NCBI GenBank assembly: GCA_023374025.1
Contig: SIJG01000025.1
Span: 1,070,845-1,134,844, forward strand
DNA: 64,000 bases
Source: Heterodera schachtii
Lineage: Eukaryota; Nematoda; Chromadorea; Rhabditida; Heteroderidae
Direction: 5' to 3'
Both the position numbers and the translations under genes were made by a program. Of this stretch, positions 1-12,403 are shown one piece after another (the stretch's first letter is position 1; each line of letters starts with the position of its first letter). The notes beneath the pieces are model-generated. The model was not told where the DNA came from. It saw only the letters and a list, made by a program, of their open reading frames with translations, and made no database searches.

Positions 1-516
1 ATATGTATTCAAAAAAATGTTTTCTATTATAATCGGTTGAATGTTTTTGTTTTTGGAAAAATTAAAAAAAAATGTCATTGATTTGTCAAGAAAAATTTTC
101 CCGTTACGTACCCAAAAATGATTCAACCTTCGCGTTGTGGTACGAGAGATATGGAGGGTGGCTCTAGCATTTAGCGGTTGCTCTAGCAAACCTTGGGCAA
201 GTTCATTTCATTCAGCATAGGTGCCAAAGATTTTGAAGGAGAAGGAGACGACCAAAAGGGACAAAATCCAAAAACATTTCCAAATAAAAATCTGGGCAGT
301 TGAACATATCACTCTGGTCTTTATTGTGACGACTCTTACGGCTCAAATTTGGAGATTACATCAGTCTGTGCAGTTCAGCCGTCCGATGATCCGTTATTTT
401 TTGCGGAGCAAATATAACTTGAGTTTCCTCTTGTTTTTCAACCAGGGCTTGTGCGCTGCACTAGATGAAAGCCACATATAGTGCCGTTCAACCAGTGGAT
501 TTTTCTAGCTGGGCTC
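1..516. other. non-coding or degraded sequence
   Basis: I see no supportable gene here. On the minus strand, 200-480 carries broken stretches that may continue the gag-like fragment at 517-654 (a segment reading FAPQKITDHRTAELHRL is visible), but stops and frame changes interrupt it. The plus-strand 86-codon open frame at 221-481 lies antisense to this and has no recognisable motif. Confidence 0.4.
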
Positions 517-654
517 TTACGTATTGGCATTTCGTGCCGTCAAATTTTGTGACAAAAGACCCGAAGATATCAAGTCGGCAAGTTGTTTTTGCTGGGCACC
601 ATAATGCTTTTGTTGTGCCTCCAAAATAGCTTTAAGTTCTTCTTTACTTGCCAT
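517..654 (-). mobile_element. possible retroelement gag N-terminal remnant
   Basis: A 45-codon frame opens with MASKEELKAILEAQQKHYGA and continues as a Gln/Lys/Leu-rich amphipathic helix (AQQKQLADLI). Short charged helices of this kind, built around repeated A-Q-Q, are common at the start of Gag proteins of nematode LTR retrotransposons. The frame stops at 517-519, and similar-looking but broken reading continues toward position 200. No protease, reverse transcriptase or LTR is visible, so this would be a dead fragment. It could instead be a small unrelated coiled-coil exon. The call rests on composition only. Confidence 0.3.
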
Positions 655-1467
655 TTACTAGAGCAAATTTAGAGACAAATTTGACGCAAAATTTTAAACA
701 AACACAAAAGGAATTTTAAAAAGCCTTGCGTTTGAAAGTTGCACGAAATTGGTACTCACACAAAATAATTATGTGTGGCATTTGGTCAGACACTATGAAT
801 ATGAGCATAAGCTACCGTGAAATTAATTAAGCATTCTTGGTGTTGTTCAATAGCTCTATGTGTTTATTTTTTATTTTGCAAAAGTTCAAAAATTTTCATT
901 AAGTTTCAAAAAACTTATGGCAAAAAGGACTAAAAACCTAGTTTTTCAAACTTTTTTTTTGCCCTCATTTATGAACCTGAATAAAAAATTTGGAAAATTT
1001 GCAGTTTTCAAATGCTTTCGAACAATACCAAGAAATATTTAATTTGGTTGAGAAAGAAAAAAGTTACGGTCCAAAAATTCGTCCGGCGACGTTTCGGCTG
1101 GCGACGTTTTGTCCTGGTCCGCCCCGGGGACGGAACTGGTTTTTTGGCCTCACCCCCGCCCCAGCGACTCAAATTCCCGCAACCTCGGACCTTCACCTCC
1201 TTATTTTTGTTTTCTTCTTTTTTAACCGGCTCAAAAACCTGTTTTTCCACGGTCTTTGTAGGTTTTTCTATTTATTTTCGGCGCCTGAGAAAAATGATAT
1301 ATCAATTTCTTAGCATTTATCTCATCGCAATTTTTTCTCGGCAAATCAATGAAAATTTTTTTTTAATTTTTCAAAAAAAAACCCAAAAACATTCAGCCAA
1401 TTATAATAGGAAATTTTTTTTGAATACGTATATAAATTTCCTTTAGCCATTTTGTACCATATAAAAA
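655..1467. repeat. intergenic, with one copy of a dispersed AT-rich repeat
   Basis: Positions 860-1030 contain a copy of a repeat found many times in the window. Its core is a phrase like TTTCAAAAAAGTTATGGC, with an 'aatttgcagg/ctaatag' part. A GC-richer stretch at 1060-1220 repeats 'ggcgacgttt' and has a 144-codon plus-strand open frame, but its Arg/Phe-rich translation has no domain, and an open frame also exists on the opposite strand. I treat it as non-coding. Confidence 0.35.
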
Positions 1468-2234
1468 TCACATTTTCGAAATCGATGCAAATTTCTTTTT
1501 CCATCTCATCAGTGTTCGAATTCCAATTCCCAATTTCTTAGCAATTATTTCGTCACTGATTTTTGGATTTTCTTCTTTTATTTCGAAATATTGCTTCATC
1601 TTCATTAATTGGTCCTCATTGGAATAAGGTGCTAAAATAAAAATTAATTTAAATATCAATATAAAATTTCACTTACTTTTATAATATTTTGTTGGCATCA
1701 ATTCTTTTTTCCAATTTCGAAATGTTTCTTTACAAATGCCCAATTCTTTCACAAATTCTTTCTGTTTGCCTTGGCCATATAAAATTTTAAATTCATCAAA
1801 TCGTTCAATGAATTCGCTCTTTTTCGTTGTAATTATATTCTTTTTATTTAATTTTAATTCTTTTTTCCATTTGTGTATTTTTTCGCGATTTGTGCCCAAT
1901 AATTTTGCAATTTTACATTCAATTTTGTTGTTGTTTTTCTATTGAAATTTTCCCTTTTGCTTCAACTTTTCTTTAATTGCTTCAAATTTTTGAATTGTTT
2001 TTCTTTTTTGTTGATCATTTGGGTGTGTTCCATTTTCTCCATTATTTTGATTAATATAATTATTAAATTCCGAGTTCTCCGTTCGCTCATTTCTTCTATT
2101 TTTATCAGTTGTTCTTTTCTTTCATTTTTGTCCCATCCGTCGCCGAATATTTCGTCATAATTTAGTTGGATTTTGCCGGAATCAATTTTATAAATTAAGA
2201 AAAATAAAATAAACATTAAAAGCCATAAAATCAT
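1468..2234 (-). pseudogene. secreted triple-HTH family copy A (pseudogene)
   Basis: This is a member of the secreted three-HTH family described under the copy at 17723-18503. The start (2234) encodes a hydrophobic signal-peptide-like segment and a GKIQLNYDEIFG version of the conserved motif. Near 2096 the frame shifts: the family sequence (NSEFNNYINQNN, then NDQQKRKTIQKFEAIKEKL) resumes in another frame. A CAATAG then places an amber stop where sister copies read Gln-Trp, just before HTH repeat 1. HTH1, HTH2 and the GT-AG intron (about 1634-1672) are otherwise well kept, and HTH3 on the second exon (1468-1633) is intact and ends SISKM-stop. Two independent lesions in exon 1 make a full-length product unlikely. 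The preserved 3' half suggests recent inactivation. Confidence 0.8.
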
Positions 2235-2589
2235 TTTATTATTTGGAAATTTACATGAATAAAATAATTTTTATAAAGAAATCATACAAATATATTTTTG
2301 CATATTATTGAATTATTATTGATTTTTTAGGCTTAATTATTTATTTAAAAATTAATATTAAATTATGATAAAATTATTTAAAAAAATTTTATGACGGGGA
2401 AATTATAGACATTTATTTAAAAAGAAGAAAGTTATTTTGTTTAATGAGCTTTATTTACGTAGCCATTAATTCGTGTTTTTTAATATATTAGCATATTCAA
2501 TTCATTTTTTTGTCAAATATTTATAATCCACTAAAACAAAGAACAATAAAGCAAATTGTGATCAGACACATATCATTCTCGAATAATTT
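2235..2589. other. AT-rich intergenic between copy A and PTRHD1
   Basis: This is more than 80% A+T with no open frame or repeat structure I can support. It separates the 5' end of copy A from the 3' end of PTRHD1. It presumably carries the copy A promoter and the PTRHD1 3' UTR. Confidence 0.4.
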
Positions 2590-3441
2590 TCATTTGTACA
2601 AAGGCAAATTGCCAAGCAATGGCTTCAGCTTTTGTTTCGGCATCGGCTTCACCGCAATACAAACAGCCATGCCATCCTCGTGCCAAACTCTGTGCCCAAT
2701 GCCTTCGTCAGCCAACCGTTTGGCATGTTCCAAAAGCGTTTTCTCATCTGGCACCTTAAGGTTTAGAAATGATCAAAAAACTAATTCACCAACAATATCT
2801 TCTTTTTTCAAGTAATGAATATGAATTTATTTGAATATTAAATCTCGAAACGATACACATAAAAAATTGACCAAAATCCCGAAAAATTGCTAAAATATGG
2901 ATATCTTTTTCAAATTAGTAAAAATTGCTTAATTCATTAGATATGAATCATGAAATAGATACCAGTGATGCATGTGAACCTTTCTCGAAAATCACAATTT
3001 CGGGGATTTTAAAAATTCGGAAATAAAAATTCGAAGGCTTAAAATTTCTTAGAAATAAAATTACTATTGACCCTTGATATATAAAATTTTCAACAAAAAA
3101 AAATAATTTAAAAGGATAGACCCTTTTGTTTATTGAATTTTTCAAAATATTTAGCAAAAAATTTTTCAGCAAAAGCCACTTAAAATAATTAAAAAATATA
3201 ATATTTAGTAATATTTTAAAATAAATAAATTAATTAGAGCATTTTTTCCCACCTTGAGCGTCACTTTGTGCATGTTGTCCATGTCGGTCATGTACGCGGC
3301 AACCTCCGGGTCCTCGCGGAACGTCCAAATGCATGCGGTTGCCGCGTGCGCAATTTGCGTGAACACCGCGCCAAGGGGCCAGCGCAACACGTCGAGCAAA
3401 TCGGCACGCAACAGCAAATACATGACATGGCGTTCCGTCAT
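2590..3441 (-). CDS. PTRHD1: PTRHD1-like putative peptidyl-tRNA hydrolase
   Basis: A two-exon gene encodes about 117 residues, the normal length of the PTRHD1 branch of the Pth2 (archaeal/eukaryotic) peptidyl-tRNA hydrolase fold. Exon 1 (3253-3441) starts MTERHVMYLLLRADLLDVL and contains RWPLGAVFTQIAHAATA, the family signature resembling the Pth2 'R-x-D-L...G...Q-x-A-H-A' core, then DNMHKVTL. A 498-base intron follows (2755-3252; GTGGG donor, TTAAG acceptor). Exon 2 (2590-2754) encodes VPDEKTLLEHAKRLADEG, then HRVWHEDGMAVCIAVKP and a short Lys-rich tail ending LYK. Phase is 0 across the splice and there are no lesions. Pth2 enzymes release peptides from drop-off peptidyl-tRNA; PTRHD1 itself is a less characterised relative. 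It is the clearest housekeeping gene of the left flank. Confidence 0.9.
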
Positions 3442-5358
3442 TTTTGAATTTTAAAAATTGGGTGCCTAAATGCCCATATTAAAGAGTGTTAAAATTAGAG
3501 CTCGACACATTTGAAAAAATTCTGGACCTAGATTTCCTGGATAAAAACCCAGGAAAATCCAGGTTCATGAAAAATCCAGGCCTGGGTCCACTAGGTCTCT
3601 AGGCCTACCTCTACTTAAAAAAAACACAGAAGAGCGGTTTACTTCAATTCTTTTATTCTAAATGATAGGCATGGATTTTTACGGTGGGGGTCGGTTTAGT
3701 ACGGGCCGTTTTAGTACGAACGCAAGTTTTTGGCTATAACTTTTTTCTTTGCCAACCAAAGTTCGATAGCCCTAAGTGTCCTCTATTAATCTTGCAAAAT
3801 TGCGAAAATTTTGTTAAGGTTCAAAAAAGTTATGGCCAGAAAAATTTAAAAAACCAGATTTTCCAACTTTTTGGCTCAAACTTTTTTTAAACTTAACAAA
3901 ATTTTTTGAAATTTTGCAGGCTAATAGAGCACCCGAAGGGCTCTCGAATGATATCAAGAAAGTTGGATTTGGATAACAAATAAAAAAGTTATAGTGGAAA
4001 AATATGCGCTCGTACTAAAACGGCCCGTACTAAACTGACCCGGTCCGGGATTTTTAGGTACTTAAATCGTAAAAAAGTGCTATAAAGAGCAAAAACAAAA
4101 AGGATTAAAACCCCAAAGGTGCTAAAAAAAAGCTTGAAGTTCAATTAAATTTGGTTTTTATAATACCTAACTTCTGGGCTAAAAGCAACAAACAAAAATA
4201 AATTCTTGAATATACTCGAAAAAAAGAGCTAAGTTGCGAACGTTTTCTAGTTGTAAATTTTTTTGTTTTTATTAGTCTGAGATTTGCTTAAACTGAGAAT
4301 CGTCATTGATTGGACGACTAAAGTGCTCTAGAGCTAATTTAATTTGCTCGTCATAATTAATATTTAAGTAAATTATGGTTAATTTTTTTTTGCCGGGAAT
4401 GGGGTAATTAAGTTAAAAGACTAAAATTATTTTTCTAAATTAAAAATAAAAAAAAAAATTTTTTTTTGAAGCAACACAAACCAGTAAAAATATTCCAATT
4501 TATGAAATACTAACTATATTTTAATTTTACATTTTAAAAAGCAGCCCTTAAAGAAAAGTGTTCTCCAATGTCCCCACAATCCACACATTTTCATTCGCTC
4601 TCTCTAATATCTATTCATTATGTTTAATCCCATTCACTAAATGAATCGATGAAATTGATTTTTTTGCGTTTTTTGGGGCGGGGAGGAGGAGGAGTTTATC
4701 TCTTCTCTTCTCTCTGTCCATCATCATTCTCATCCACAATTTTTAGCCTACAAAATATTATTTTCATCATTTTTGTTGTTCACTAAAATGTAGTTTCTTT
4801 CTTCGCCGTTATCTAATTATTAATTGAGGAGCAACAGAGAAGTGTTCGTTGATCAACTCTCACTCTATATTCCTTGCTTTTTTGTTTATTATGTAATCCG
4901 GGAGGGTTTGCTCTCCTCTAATTGCCAAAGGAATTTCTACATAAATTTGATCATAATTTGCTAATAGATTTTGCCCAAAAATTATCGTTTTTCAAAATTT
5001 TACAAAATTTTAGCGTGAGAAATGGGTCGGCTGGCTGTTTCTAGACTTAAAAATTTAAATTTTATACACTATTTATTAATACAACTATCCAAATAACATT
5101 TTTTAAATTATAATTAAAATTAAGAAATTTACCCGTCCCGTCCTTTCTAAATGACAGTCATAGAAATAAGGACAATTTATATTTACGTTTTTTCTGAGAA
5201 ATTTACCCGTATTTTTAAAGGACAGTCTTAGAAATAATGACATCAATTTATAAACATTGCTTTTCAAAATAAAATAAAAAATTAATTGATTTTTTTTTTC
5301 AAGACCACATTATTAAAGCCTAACAAAAACTTATTTTAAAAACTCTATCCAACTTAAA
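3442..5358. other. intergenic between divergent PTRHD1 and LAMP genes
   Basis: No gene is supported here. It holds a degenerate CCAGG/CCTGG-rich patch (3525-3605), a MITE-like element (3682-4047, listed separately), and about 1.2 kb of A/T-rich sequence with a pyrimidine-rich patch near 4690-4740. The PTRHD1 and LAMP start codons diverge, so promoters for both should lie here. Confidence 0.4.
3682..4047. mobile_element. MITE-like element with ~40-bp terminal inverted repeats
   Basis: The left end reads GGTCGGTTTAGTACGGGCC followed by GTTTTAGTACGAACGC. The right end is its near-perfect reverse complement (GCGCTCGTACTAAAACGG, then CCCGTACTAAACTGACC). The interior is a second, imperfect inverted arrangement of the phrase 'cgatagccctaagtgt ... 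ctaatagagca ... ctctcgaatgatat' around 'aaaaaagttatggcc'. There is no coding capacity, as expected of a non-autonomous DNA transposon. Target duplications are not clear. The interior phrase recurs elsewhere in the window. Confidence 0.7.
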
Positions 5359-8300
5359 ATGGCTTCTCCTTCTCAAGGTTTAAATGCTGGGAATGGAAGG
5401 GGGCGAGGGTGCAAAAATTAAATTAATTTAATTAATATTTTTAAAAAAATATTTCACTAAAAAATTTCCGCCCTAGGCCGAGGTGTGTCGACCATCTTTT
5501 ACAGTCTGGCTGTGTGCTATTTCGGGCTTTTGTTTCTCGGCACTGGCCACGCTTTGATGCTGGGTGTCAAAGATCACCGAATGTATTGCGTTTTGCTCCA
5601 GGCAAACATTACCGGAATTGTACAGTACACTGACGAGGTACTGTAGAACTATGTACTGTATACATCGGGAAAATGATCTCTTCCTTTTCACTAAAAACCC
5701 CGAATTTTTACAACAAAAATTATAGATTGGATGCTTTCGTGTTAAAAATTTCTTTCTCGGGGTTTTGAAAGATTCCGAATTTGAAAATAAAAAATTTTGG
5801 TTTTCTTTGAACAATTTTTAATAATGCTCTAAGTCGAAACCGCTTTAAATTTGGACCTTAATTATGACAAAAATTAAAAAAAAAAAAAAGGAAAAGTGGT
5901 CCAAATTTTTTTTAAAAGGAAAAAATGATCCAAAATTTAAAAAAAAAAGGAAAAAATAATTCAAAAATTAAGAAAAAAATTGTGTCTTTTTTTAATAATT
6001 AATTTAAAATTGTCAGAAAAATGTGAGCCGTTCATCAAATTTCACTGTGCCAAATGACGGGTCCACCAAAATTGCCTACCCGGGCTCGGCCAAAATGCCA
6101 AGCCATTGTGGCCAACACCAACCGCAAATGACCATCGAATTTGTGCCGGATGGCTTCAACCACACCGAGTTGGAAGCTGACAATACTTGGTATCAAAAAA
6201 AAAACGGGGTTTTGGAGCTTTGCCAATGTTTTCCTGGGTTTTCACCGCAACTAGGCCTGAGTTTCCATGGAACCAGGCCTTGATTTTCATCGACCTTGAC
6301 CTAGATTTTCTTGGGATTTGGGCTGGGTTTTCCTCGGACGTGTAACTCATTAATTATTTGTCCAAAATGAATGGGTTTTGATATCTTTCGATAGCTCTAA
6401 TTGTAAGTTGTTCTTTATTAGCATGTAAAAACAAAATTTTAAATTTCATAAAATTATGACTTAAATATTCGAAAAAACCGGTTTTTAGAAATAAATTTTT
6501 TTTTTTACAAAAAAGCAAACCTTTTTCTCATTCAATTTGGATAGAGCATGTACTAGTTTTTTGATTAAAATATTGTAACAATTGAATAATATTAATTCGT
6601 TAATTTGTTAATTTTCAAATTTGAATTTCCCAATTAAAAAGGTATCTGACGCTCCAATTCAACCGCACCGGCACAAAGGAACAGGGCACTTTTTCGCTGG
6701 CCAATTACACACTCGATGTCCGCTTCTTCAATGTGCAAAATGCTTCATCCCATTGTATAGCATAATTAGCAAACAATTAATTTTCAAACACACCAAATTT
6801 TTTGCTTGGCAATTAATTTTCTCAATATACCAATTAAAATAAATCATTCAATTACGGACGGACCCTACCAAAAAATGGCGCAATTTTCAGCAAATTGCAT
6901 TTTTGCTTCCTCTCCACGACGCTTAAGAGAGTGTGGCCGTGGCCTTTTTCGAGAAATTTTTTGGTTTTTGGGTCTTCGACTCTCGTGTTCTCGAATATTT
7001 AATGGCTCACTTTTTGACTCTCACCAATTACGAGAGGTGACAGAGGAAATTTCAATTAAATTTCGGCTTGAGGGGCCAAAATATGGTTAAAAATAATAGG
7101 AGAAATAAAAAAGGAAAATATTTTTGGTTTATAATTTACAAATTTTCCTCAGACAATGGCACTTATTTGTACACGAAGGCGCCCAGCTTTAAGCCGGAAT
7201 GGAGCGCAACAGTGCAAAATGGACAGCCAAATATGTCACTGCTTTTTAAATAAATTATTCATTTTTATTTTGGGTAGCAAACCCAAAATTTAAACAAAAA
7301 AATGTATATGTCATTTGCGCTCCGACAATTGCGGTCTGTAAATGTCCGAGAATGGCCCTTAAATAATCAACCGCATTTTACAGGGCGCTGTAAATGTCTG
7401 AACAGGAAAAAAAAATCTGCAAAAATGGTGCGCAAATTCACAAAAATGAAATATACAGTATTTTTTCGCCGGTATAAATATTATTATACAATACTGATAA
7501 AATCTCGTCAAATGGAGCAGCCTCAGGGTATCTGAATTTGTGCGCCATTTTTGATTTTGATTTTTTTTTAAAATTTTGAATTGTACCCCTAAAATAGAAA
7601 AGTTTCCTATTTTTAAATTTTATTTTCGTGCAAAAAATACGTCATCCCTTTTTTCAGCTTTACCTGCTCAAAGAATGGGCTTCATTTGGATGAAAAGTCG
7701 TCGTTGAACTTTGACAATCTTAAGGTGAAAAATAATGGCAAAAATTTTGAAAAAAAAAAAAAATTCTTTTTAAGGTTGTGGCATTTGCCAATGAGACGAA
7801 ATTGGCATTTAACAACGAAGCGGGTGAATTGCGAATTTTTTTTATATAATGCAACCATTGTTCTTGTCTAAACTGAATTGATGACAATTTTTAGCCACCG
7901 AACCATGTCTTATGGATGTTCGAACTTCCGATTTGATTCCGGTTGGCCATTTTCTATTTGCATACAATTTAGCCCAGGGCATTTATCGAAAATATAATAG
8001 ATTTGGGATTGAAAACCTGGACATTATGCAAAATTGCTTCAAATAAACAGTTATTATTATATTTGATCCATTATCCCAAAATCAGCAGAATGAATGCGTT
8101 TTTTTTTTTTGCCGAACTGAAAATGCCATTTTAAGCTTTGGAATAATTGACTTTTAAAAATGTCTTTATTATTTGAATATAACGGGTCTGATCAGAATTC
8201 CGGATAAATTTGATTTTAATCATTAACTGACTCATGTGCCATTCACTGAATTTTATAATTATAGCTTCTAACGGCACCTAATTAATCTCTGCCCCATAGA

Positions 8301-8401
8301 TCATTGTGGGCGCGTGTCTGGCCGGCCTGGTTGTCATTGTGCTGGTCGCCTATCTGATCGGACGTGCGCGTGCCAAGCGTCAGGGCTACACATCCGTCTG
8401 A
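5359..8401 (+). CDS. lmp-1: LAMP-family lysosome-associated membrane glycoprotein
   Basis: I assembled nine exons from splice sites and phase: 5359-5377, 5477-5637, 6017-6189, 6642-6754, 7153-7234, 7658-7724, 7775-7823, 7895-7941 and 8300-8401. Together they make 813 nt, 270 residues. The start ATG encodes MASPSQG, and exon 2 supplies a signal-peptide core ([20 protein letters not shown]). The lumenal domain has many N-glycosylation sequons (NITG, NFTV, NHTE, NRTG, NYTL, NASS, NGT, NETK) and spaced cysteines. The last exon encodes one transmembrane helix ([20 protein letters not shown]), a basic stop-transfer RARAKR, and a cytosolic tail ending GYTSV-stop. Gly-Tyr-x-x-hydrophobic at the very C-terminus is the hallmark lysosomal sorting signal of LAMPs. 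Family role: limiting-membrane glycoprotein of lysosomes or gut granules. The least certain splice is the donor of exon 5 (weak 'atgtca'). The symbol follows the C. elegans LAMP homologue and is by family. Confidence 0.85.
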
Positions 8402-9957
8402 TCGATCAAAACAAAACGGAGAGATGGACGGGCGGACTGATTCGACTTTTGCAATTGCTCTATTTCTAATCCAACATTCACTTTTCTTAGCCTTGACATA
8501 TTTTATTGGCATTTTTAAATTACTTTTTTTTTCTCCTTATGACTTTTGCCGTTATTAAATATTTGCTAAATGAATTTTAATAATTTACAAATGCCGTTTA
8601 AATCAATTTTTCCGCTATTCATTGTTTTGCATTGCATTGCATTTGGAGGCGAGACTTTATTAAAATTGTGCATTTCCTCCCCGATCTGAAAATTGAAAAA
8701 GCAATGAATTTTTTAAGAAAACAAAAATTTTTAAATTAATTGACGAAATATTCGATAAATTTTTAAGATTTTTTGAATTTTTTTGCACCCATTTGGAAGT
8801 CTCTCTTTTTCATGATTTAAATTATGTGTATCACATTCATTTAGACAAAAAAGGCTCGAGAATTTTTGTTATTCATGACATTTTTTTTTCTGAGTTCTCG
8901 AGTATTCTCTTCAGTACATTAATTATATTATCTCATTTATGACAACATTTGCATTACTCAAATAAATTTATTTGGACTAATTTAAATTTTTTATTAAACT
9001 CAAAAATGTGAAAAAATCGACGGAAAAGGCAAAGAATAGAGCCAAGCCTTAAAGTGCTGCTGGGCTTTTTTAATGTGTAAAAGTGCCAATATTTTGTGTT
9101 AGTAAAAGTGCCAAATCTTGAAATAGCACTTTTACAAAACGACATAGCACAAAAATTAAAAAAAATTGAACTCTGAAAAAAAACATTTTAAAAACATGAT
9201 TATTTATTATATAATTAATATATTTCTTCATTATTTACATCTTTTATTAATATTTATTTCTTATTCATTTTACTGGTAGCAAAATTTTATGTGCACAAGA
9301 ATTTTTAATTAAAAAGTAATTTAAACATAGATTTTTTCACTTTTTTGTTTATTGTGTATTTTTCGAAAATTTGAAAATATTGATAAAAATTTAAATCTAA
9401 AAATATGCCAAAAATAACTCAAGAAATGGAAAATTTTTTTGATTTTTACTCAATTTTCTTCAAGATTAATAAATTTTAGCTTTATTTGTATTATTTCAAA
9501 ATAAATTCATTTTTCAAACCGTGTCTAACTATTTTCGAGAATTTTTTTAATTCTAAAAAAAGTCATAATAATCGCGAAAATTTTTCGTTTAAATATCGCT
9601 TTCGTCATTAAAAATCATTATTTTTGATGAAAATCAGAAAAGATCTCGATGCTTTCACCAGCAAAATGGTTTTGACCTTCTTGACAAAATTTGTCGCCCC
9701 GTCGATTTGTGGTAGTTGTGCCGTTTTTTTTTTGTTTATGGATCGAAGCTTTATCTTGCAATTATTAGGCAGGGTTTTAGCAATTATTTAATAATTAAAA
9801 ATTTTTTTTAAACTTAGCAAAATCTATAAAATAGTAAAAATATATTAATTCAATAATATGTAAAATATTTGTCAATAATTTATTTCTTTACATTATTTTG
9901 ATATTGTTATATAAAAATTATTTTAATGAATTTTATTAAAATATTCCCAAAGAAAAA
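8402..9957. other. intergenic, AT-rich
   Basis: I find no supportable gene. The first 200 bases after the LAMP stop are presumably its 3' UTR. A short self-similar patch at 9045-9140 repeats 'aaaagtgccaa'. The last ~120 bases before 9958 would be the promoter of family copy B. Confidence 0.35.
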
Positions 9958-10750
9958 ATGAATATATTGAATTTAATATTTATAATATTTTTTATTATTT
10001 ATAAAATTGAACCCGGCAAAATCCGACCAAATTTTGATGAAATATTTGGCAATGGATGGGACAAAAACGAAGGAGAAGAAAAAGCGATAAAAATAGAACA
10101 AAAAGAGGAAAGTGAAAACTCAGAATTTAATAATTTTATTTATCAAAATAATGGAGAAAATGGAAAAAGTCCAAATGATCAACAAAAAAGATAATTGATT
10201 CATAAATTTGAAACAATTAAAGAAAAATTAAGTGAGAAAAGAACAATTCAAAACAACGAAAGAAACAAAATTGAGATGAAAATTGGAAAATTATTAGGCG
10301 TAAGTCGTGATAAAATATACAAATGGAAAAAAGAATTGAACTTAAACAAAAAGAAAACGATGGAAAAGAGTTTTTATGATCAGAAAAAGAAAGAATCATT
10401 GAACGATTTGATGAATTTAAATGTTTATATGGCCAAGGCAAACAGAAAGAATTTGTGAAGGAATTGGGCATTAATAAAAGCACATTTATGAGATGGAAAA
10501 ATGAATTATTGCCAAAATACTATAAAAGTAAGTTTTTATTTATTTTTTAATTATCCCAAAATATACAATAGCAAATATTATTTAAGAGCATAACACCAAT
10601 GAGGATTAATTAGGAAAGATGAAGCAATACTTCAAAATCAAAGAAAAAACTCCAAAAATTACCGACCAAAATAATTGCCAAGAATTTTGGAATTGGTATT
10701 CCACGCTGAGTAAGTGGAAAAAGAAATTTGCATCAATTTCTGAAATGTGA
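9958..10750 (+). pseudogene. secreted triple-HTH family copy B (pseudogene)
   Basis: The copy starts MNILNLIFIIFFIIYKIEPG followed by the KIRPNFDEIFG motif. It is very close to copy D through the acidic linker (EGEEKAIKIEQKEESENSEF). An AGATAA replaces the Arg-Glu seen in copy D, giving a premature stop at about 10192. HTH1 follows in the same frame. Then one T is missing in 'aaagaatcattgaac' (sisters read aaagaattcattgaac), which shifts HTH2 out of frame. HTH2 resumes in another frame (FVKELGINKSTFMRWKNEL). The intron donor GTAAG is kept, but exon 2 has its own stop (aattag) and frame damage before the terminal 'tctgaaatgtga'. It is clearly inactivated, but young. Confidence 0.8.
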
Positions 10751-11934
10751 TTTTTTGGAAAAAGTCGATCACAAAAGCATGTTATTATTTGTTCCCGGAT
10801 TTGGATGTGTTTATCATTACAATAGCATGTTTTCTTTATTTTTTCTTTTTGTTCTTTTTCTTCCCTGGGAATTATTGGAAATCGGAAATTGAATTATTCT
10901 TATTATAAAATAGAAAAAAAAACGAATTTTCTTATTTATACGTATGTGATTTGTTTTAAATTTTTGTTAAATATTGTTTTTAATCAGAGATATAATTTTA
11001 AAATGTTGTGGCGAAAAATTCCTCTCCTGGTTTGGCCAGGAAAGTTATTCGGGTGGCCGACAATTACGGTGTTACAATTGCGGCATCCCCCATAATTAAT
11101 GGGCTAAATTACATTTCTTTTTTAAACGAATTCTTTTCAAAAGCAATAAACGAACCGCTGAATCAATTCATTTTTAAAATATTTTTTCACCGGGGTTATT
11201 AAAGTGCGGTATGCGCACTGTGCCCCCAGACCAACCGCACCGTCTATCCCTGATGGATTTTGGGAGGGAATGGGGGAAAGCCATGGCCATTGACTAAGCC
11301 TCAAAATCTCTAACGACTCATTTACTGTAGATATTCACTCGTTGGTTGGATTTATACGAAGCGAGAAAATGAATAATAAATTGAAGCTTGCTCGGTGCTG
11401 GGACGGACGTTTGTCTAAAACAATCAAATAGAAAATTTTTGACAGAAAATTATTCATAACTTTGCCCAAAATAAATCAAATTTTCAAACATTGATATCAT
11501 TTGATAGCTCCAAGTGTTTTCTTTATCCTGAAAAAGTTCAAAAAATTCGCTAAATTTCAAAAAAGTTATGACCTGAGAAACTCAAAAAAGCAAGATTTCC
11601 AACATTTTTGGTCATAACTTTTTTGAAAAGGCGAGCGGGAAAAAAAAGAAAACTCGGTTTTCTGTATAAATTTCATTAAAAGATCCAAAAATTTTCCTGG
11701 CGACAACTATCGGCGCCGCCAGACTCCCAAAACCAAATTTTTCATAGAAATTGGCTCAAAATCGCAAAATTTGGTCATTTTTACTTAGCAAAAAATTAGA
11801 TGCCACTAGATTTCAACAGGGTCACAAAAATCAGAATTGAAAATCGCGAAATAGGTACCTAAATAGTTGCTAAAAAACTGCCAAAATAGTTGCTAAAAAC
11901 TCGAAAAAGGCCAAAATTAATATTAATTAGGATA
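10751..11934. other. intergenic with dispersed repeat copy
   Basis: It contains the family 3'-flank phrase 'cccggatttggatgtg' just after copy B. Open frames of about 64-68 codons around 10990-11200 include a possible exon-like peptide (SSPGLARKVIRVADNYGVTI) but lack convincing continuation. A copy of the dispersed 'gatagctccaagtg ... tttcaaaaaagttatg' repeat lies at 11440-11640. No gene is claimed. Confidence 0.35.
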
Positions 11935-12300
11935 CATGATCAAAGCACAATTACTTTGTAATCAGACAGGCTGATTTCAACAATTATTTTAATCTTCCAA
12001 TCCAATGAAGAAAGCTGCTCAAAGACTACGGCTTGAATTATATCTACTAAAAAACAAACAATTTGTATAATTATTACTTTTCTTTCTTCATTTTTTATTT
12101 GTATTCTATTTATATATTTATTTTGTTTTTTAATATAGTTATCTTTCTATAAATTAATACCCATAGATTCGACGTTTTCAAATAGTATTATTATGCGATT
12201 TTGTTGAGTTTTTGCCAAATCGAATATTCCTTTTATGCAATTTTTGTTGTTGGCAATTTAACGCGGTCCTATTCCTTAAAATTCACTTTTATTTTTGGGG
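11935..12300 (-). pseudogene. AAA+/FtsH-like fragment: Walker B and sensor region
   Basis: On the minus strand, two exon-like pieces match the middle of an FtsH-type AAA+ domain. One reads CIKGIFDLAKTQQNRIIILF then ENVESMG, the position of Walker B (normally hhhhDE-IDA-hG; here the acidic pair is altered to E-N). It ends at a GG|GTATTA donor. The next, after TTTTTTAG, reads DIIQAVVFEQLSSLDWKIKI then IVEISLSDYK, the helix and beta-strand before the sensor-1 loop. The pieces are close duplicates of those at 14215-14560. No lid or protease exons follow downstream on the minus strand, so this is a truncated copy. Confidence 0.55.
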
Positions 12301-12403
12301 AGTGTTAAAATTTCCGATGGACTCTGTTTTTCTTATGCTTAGCTATTTTTTTAATCTCATTAATCGATTCCGTACCAAAATTCCGCTTATTTTATTGTTT
12401 TAC

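Noticed and set aside
1012..1446. 144-codon plus-strand frame as a gene
   Set aside because: It overlaps a dispersed repeat and a patch with an open frame on the opposite strand. Its Phe/Arg-rich translation has no domain, and no splice or start context supports it.
11008..11290. Exon-like peptides around 11020-11290 as a gene
   Set aside because: Some codon use looks coding (RVADNYGVTIAASP), but I could not connect the pieces through consistent splice phases or recognise a family.
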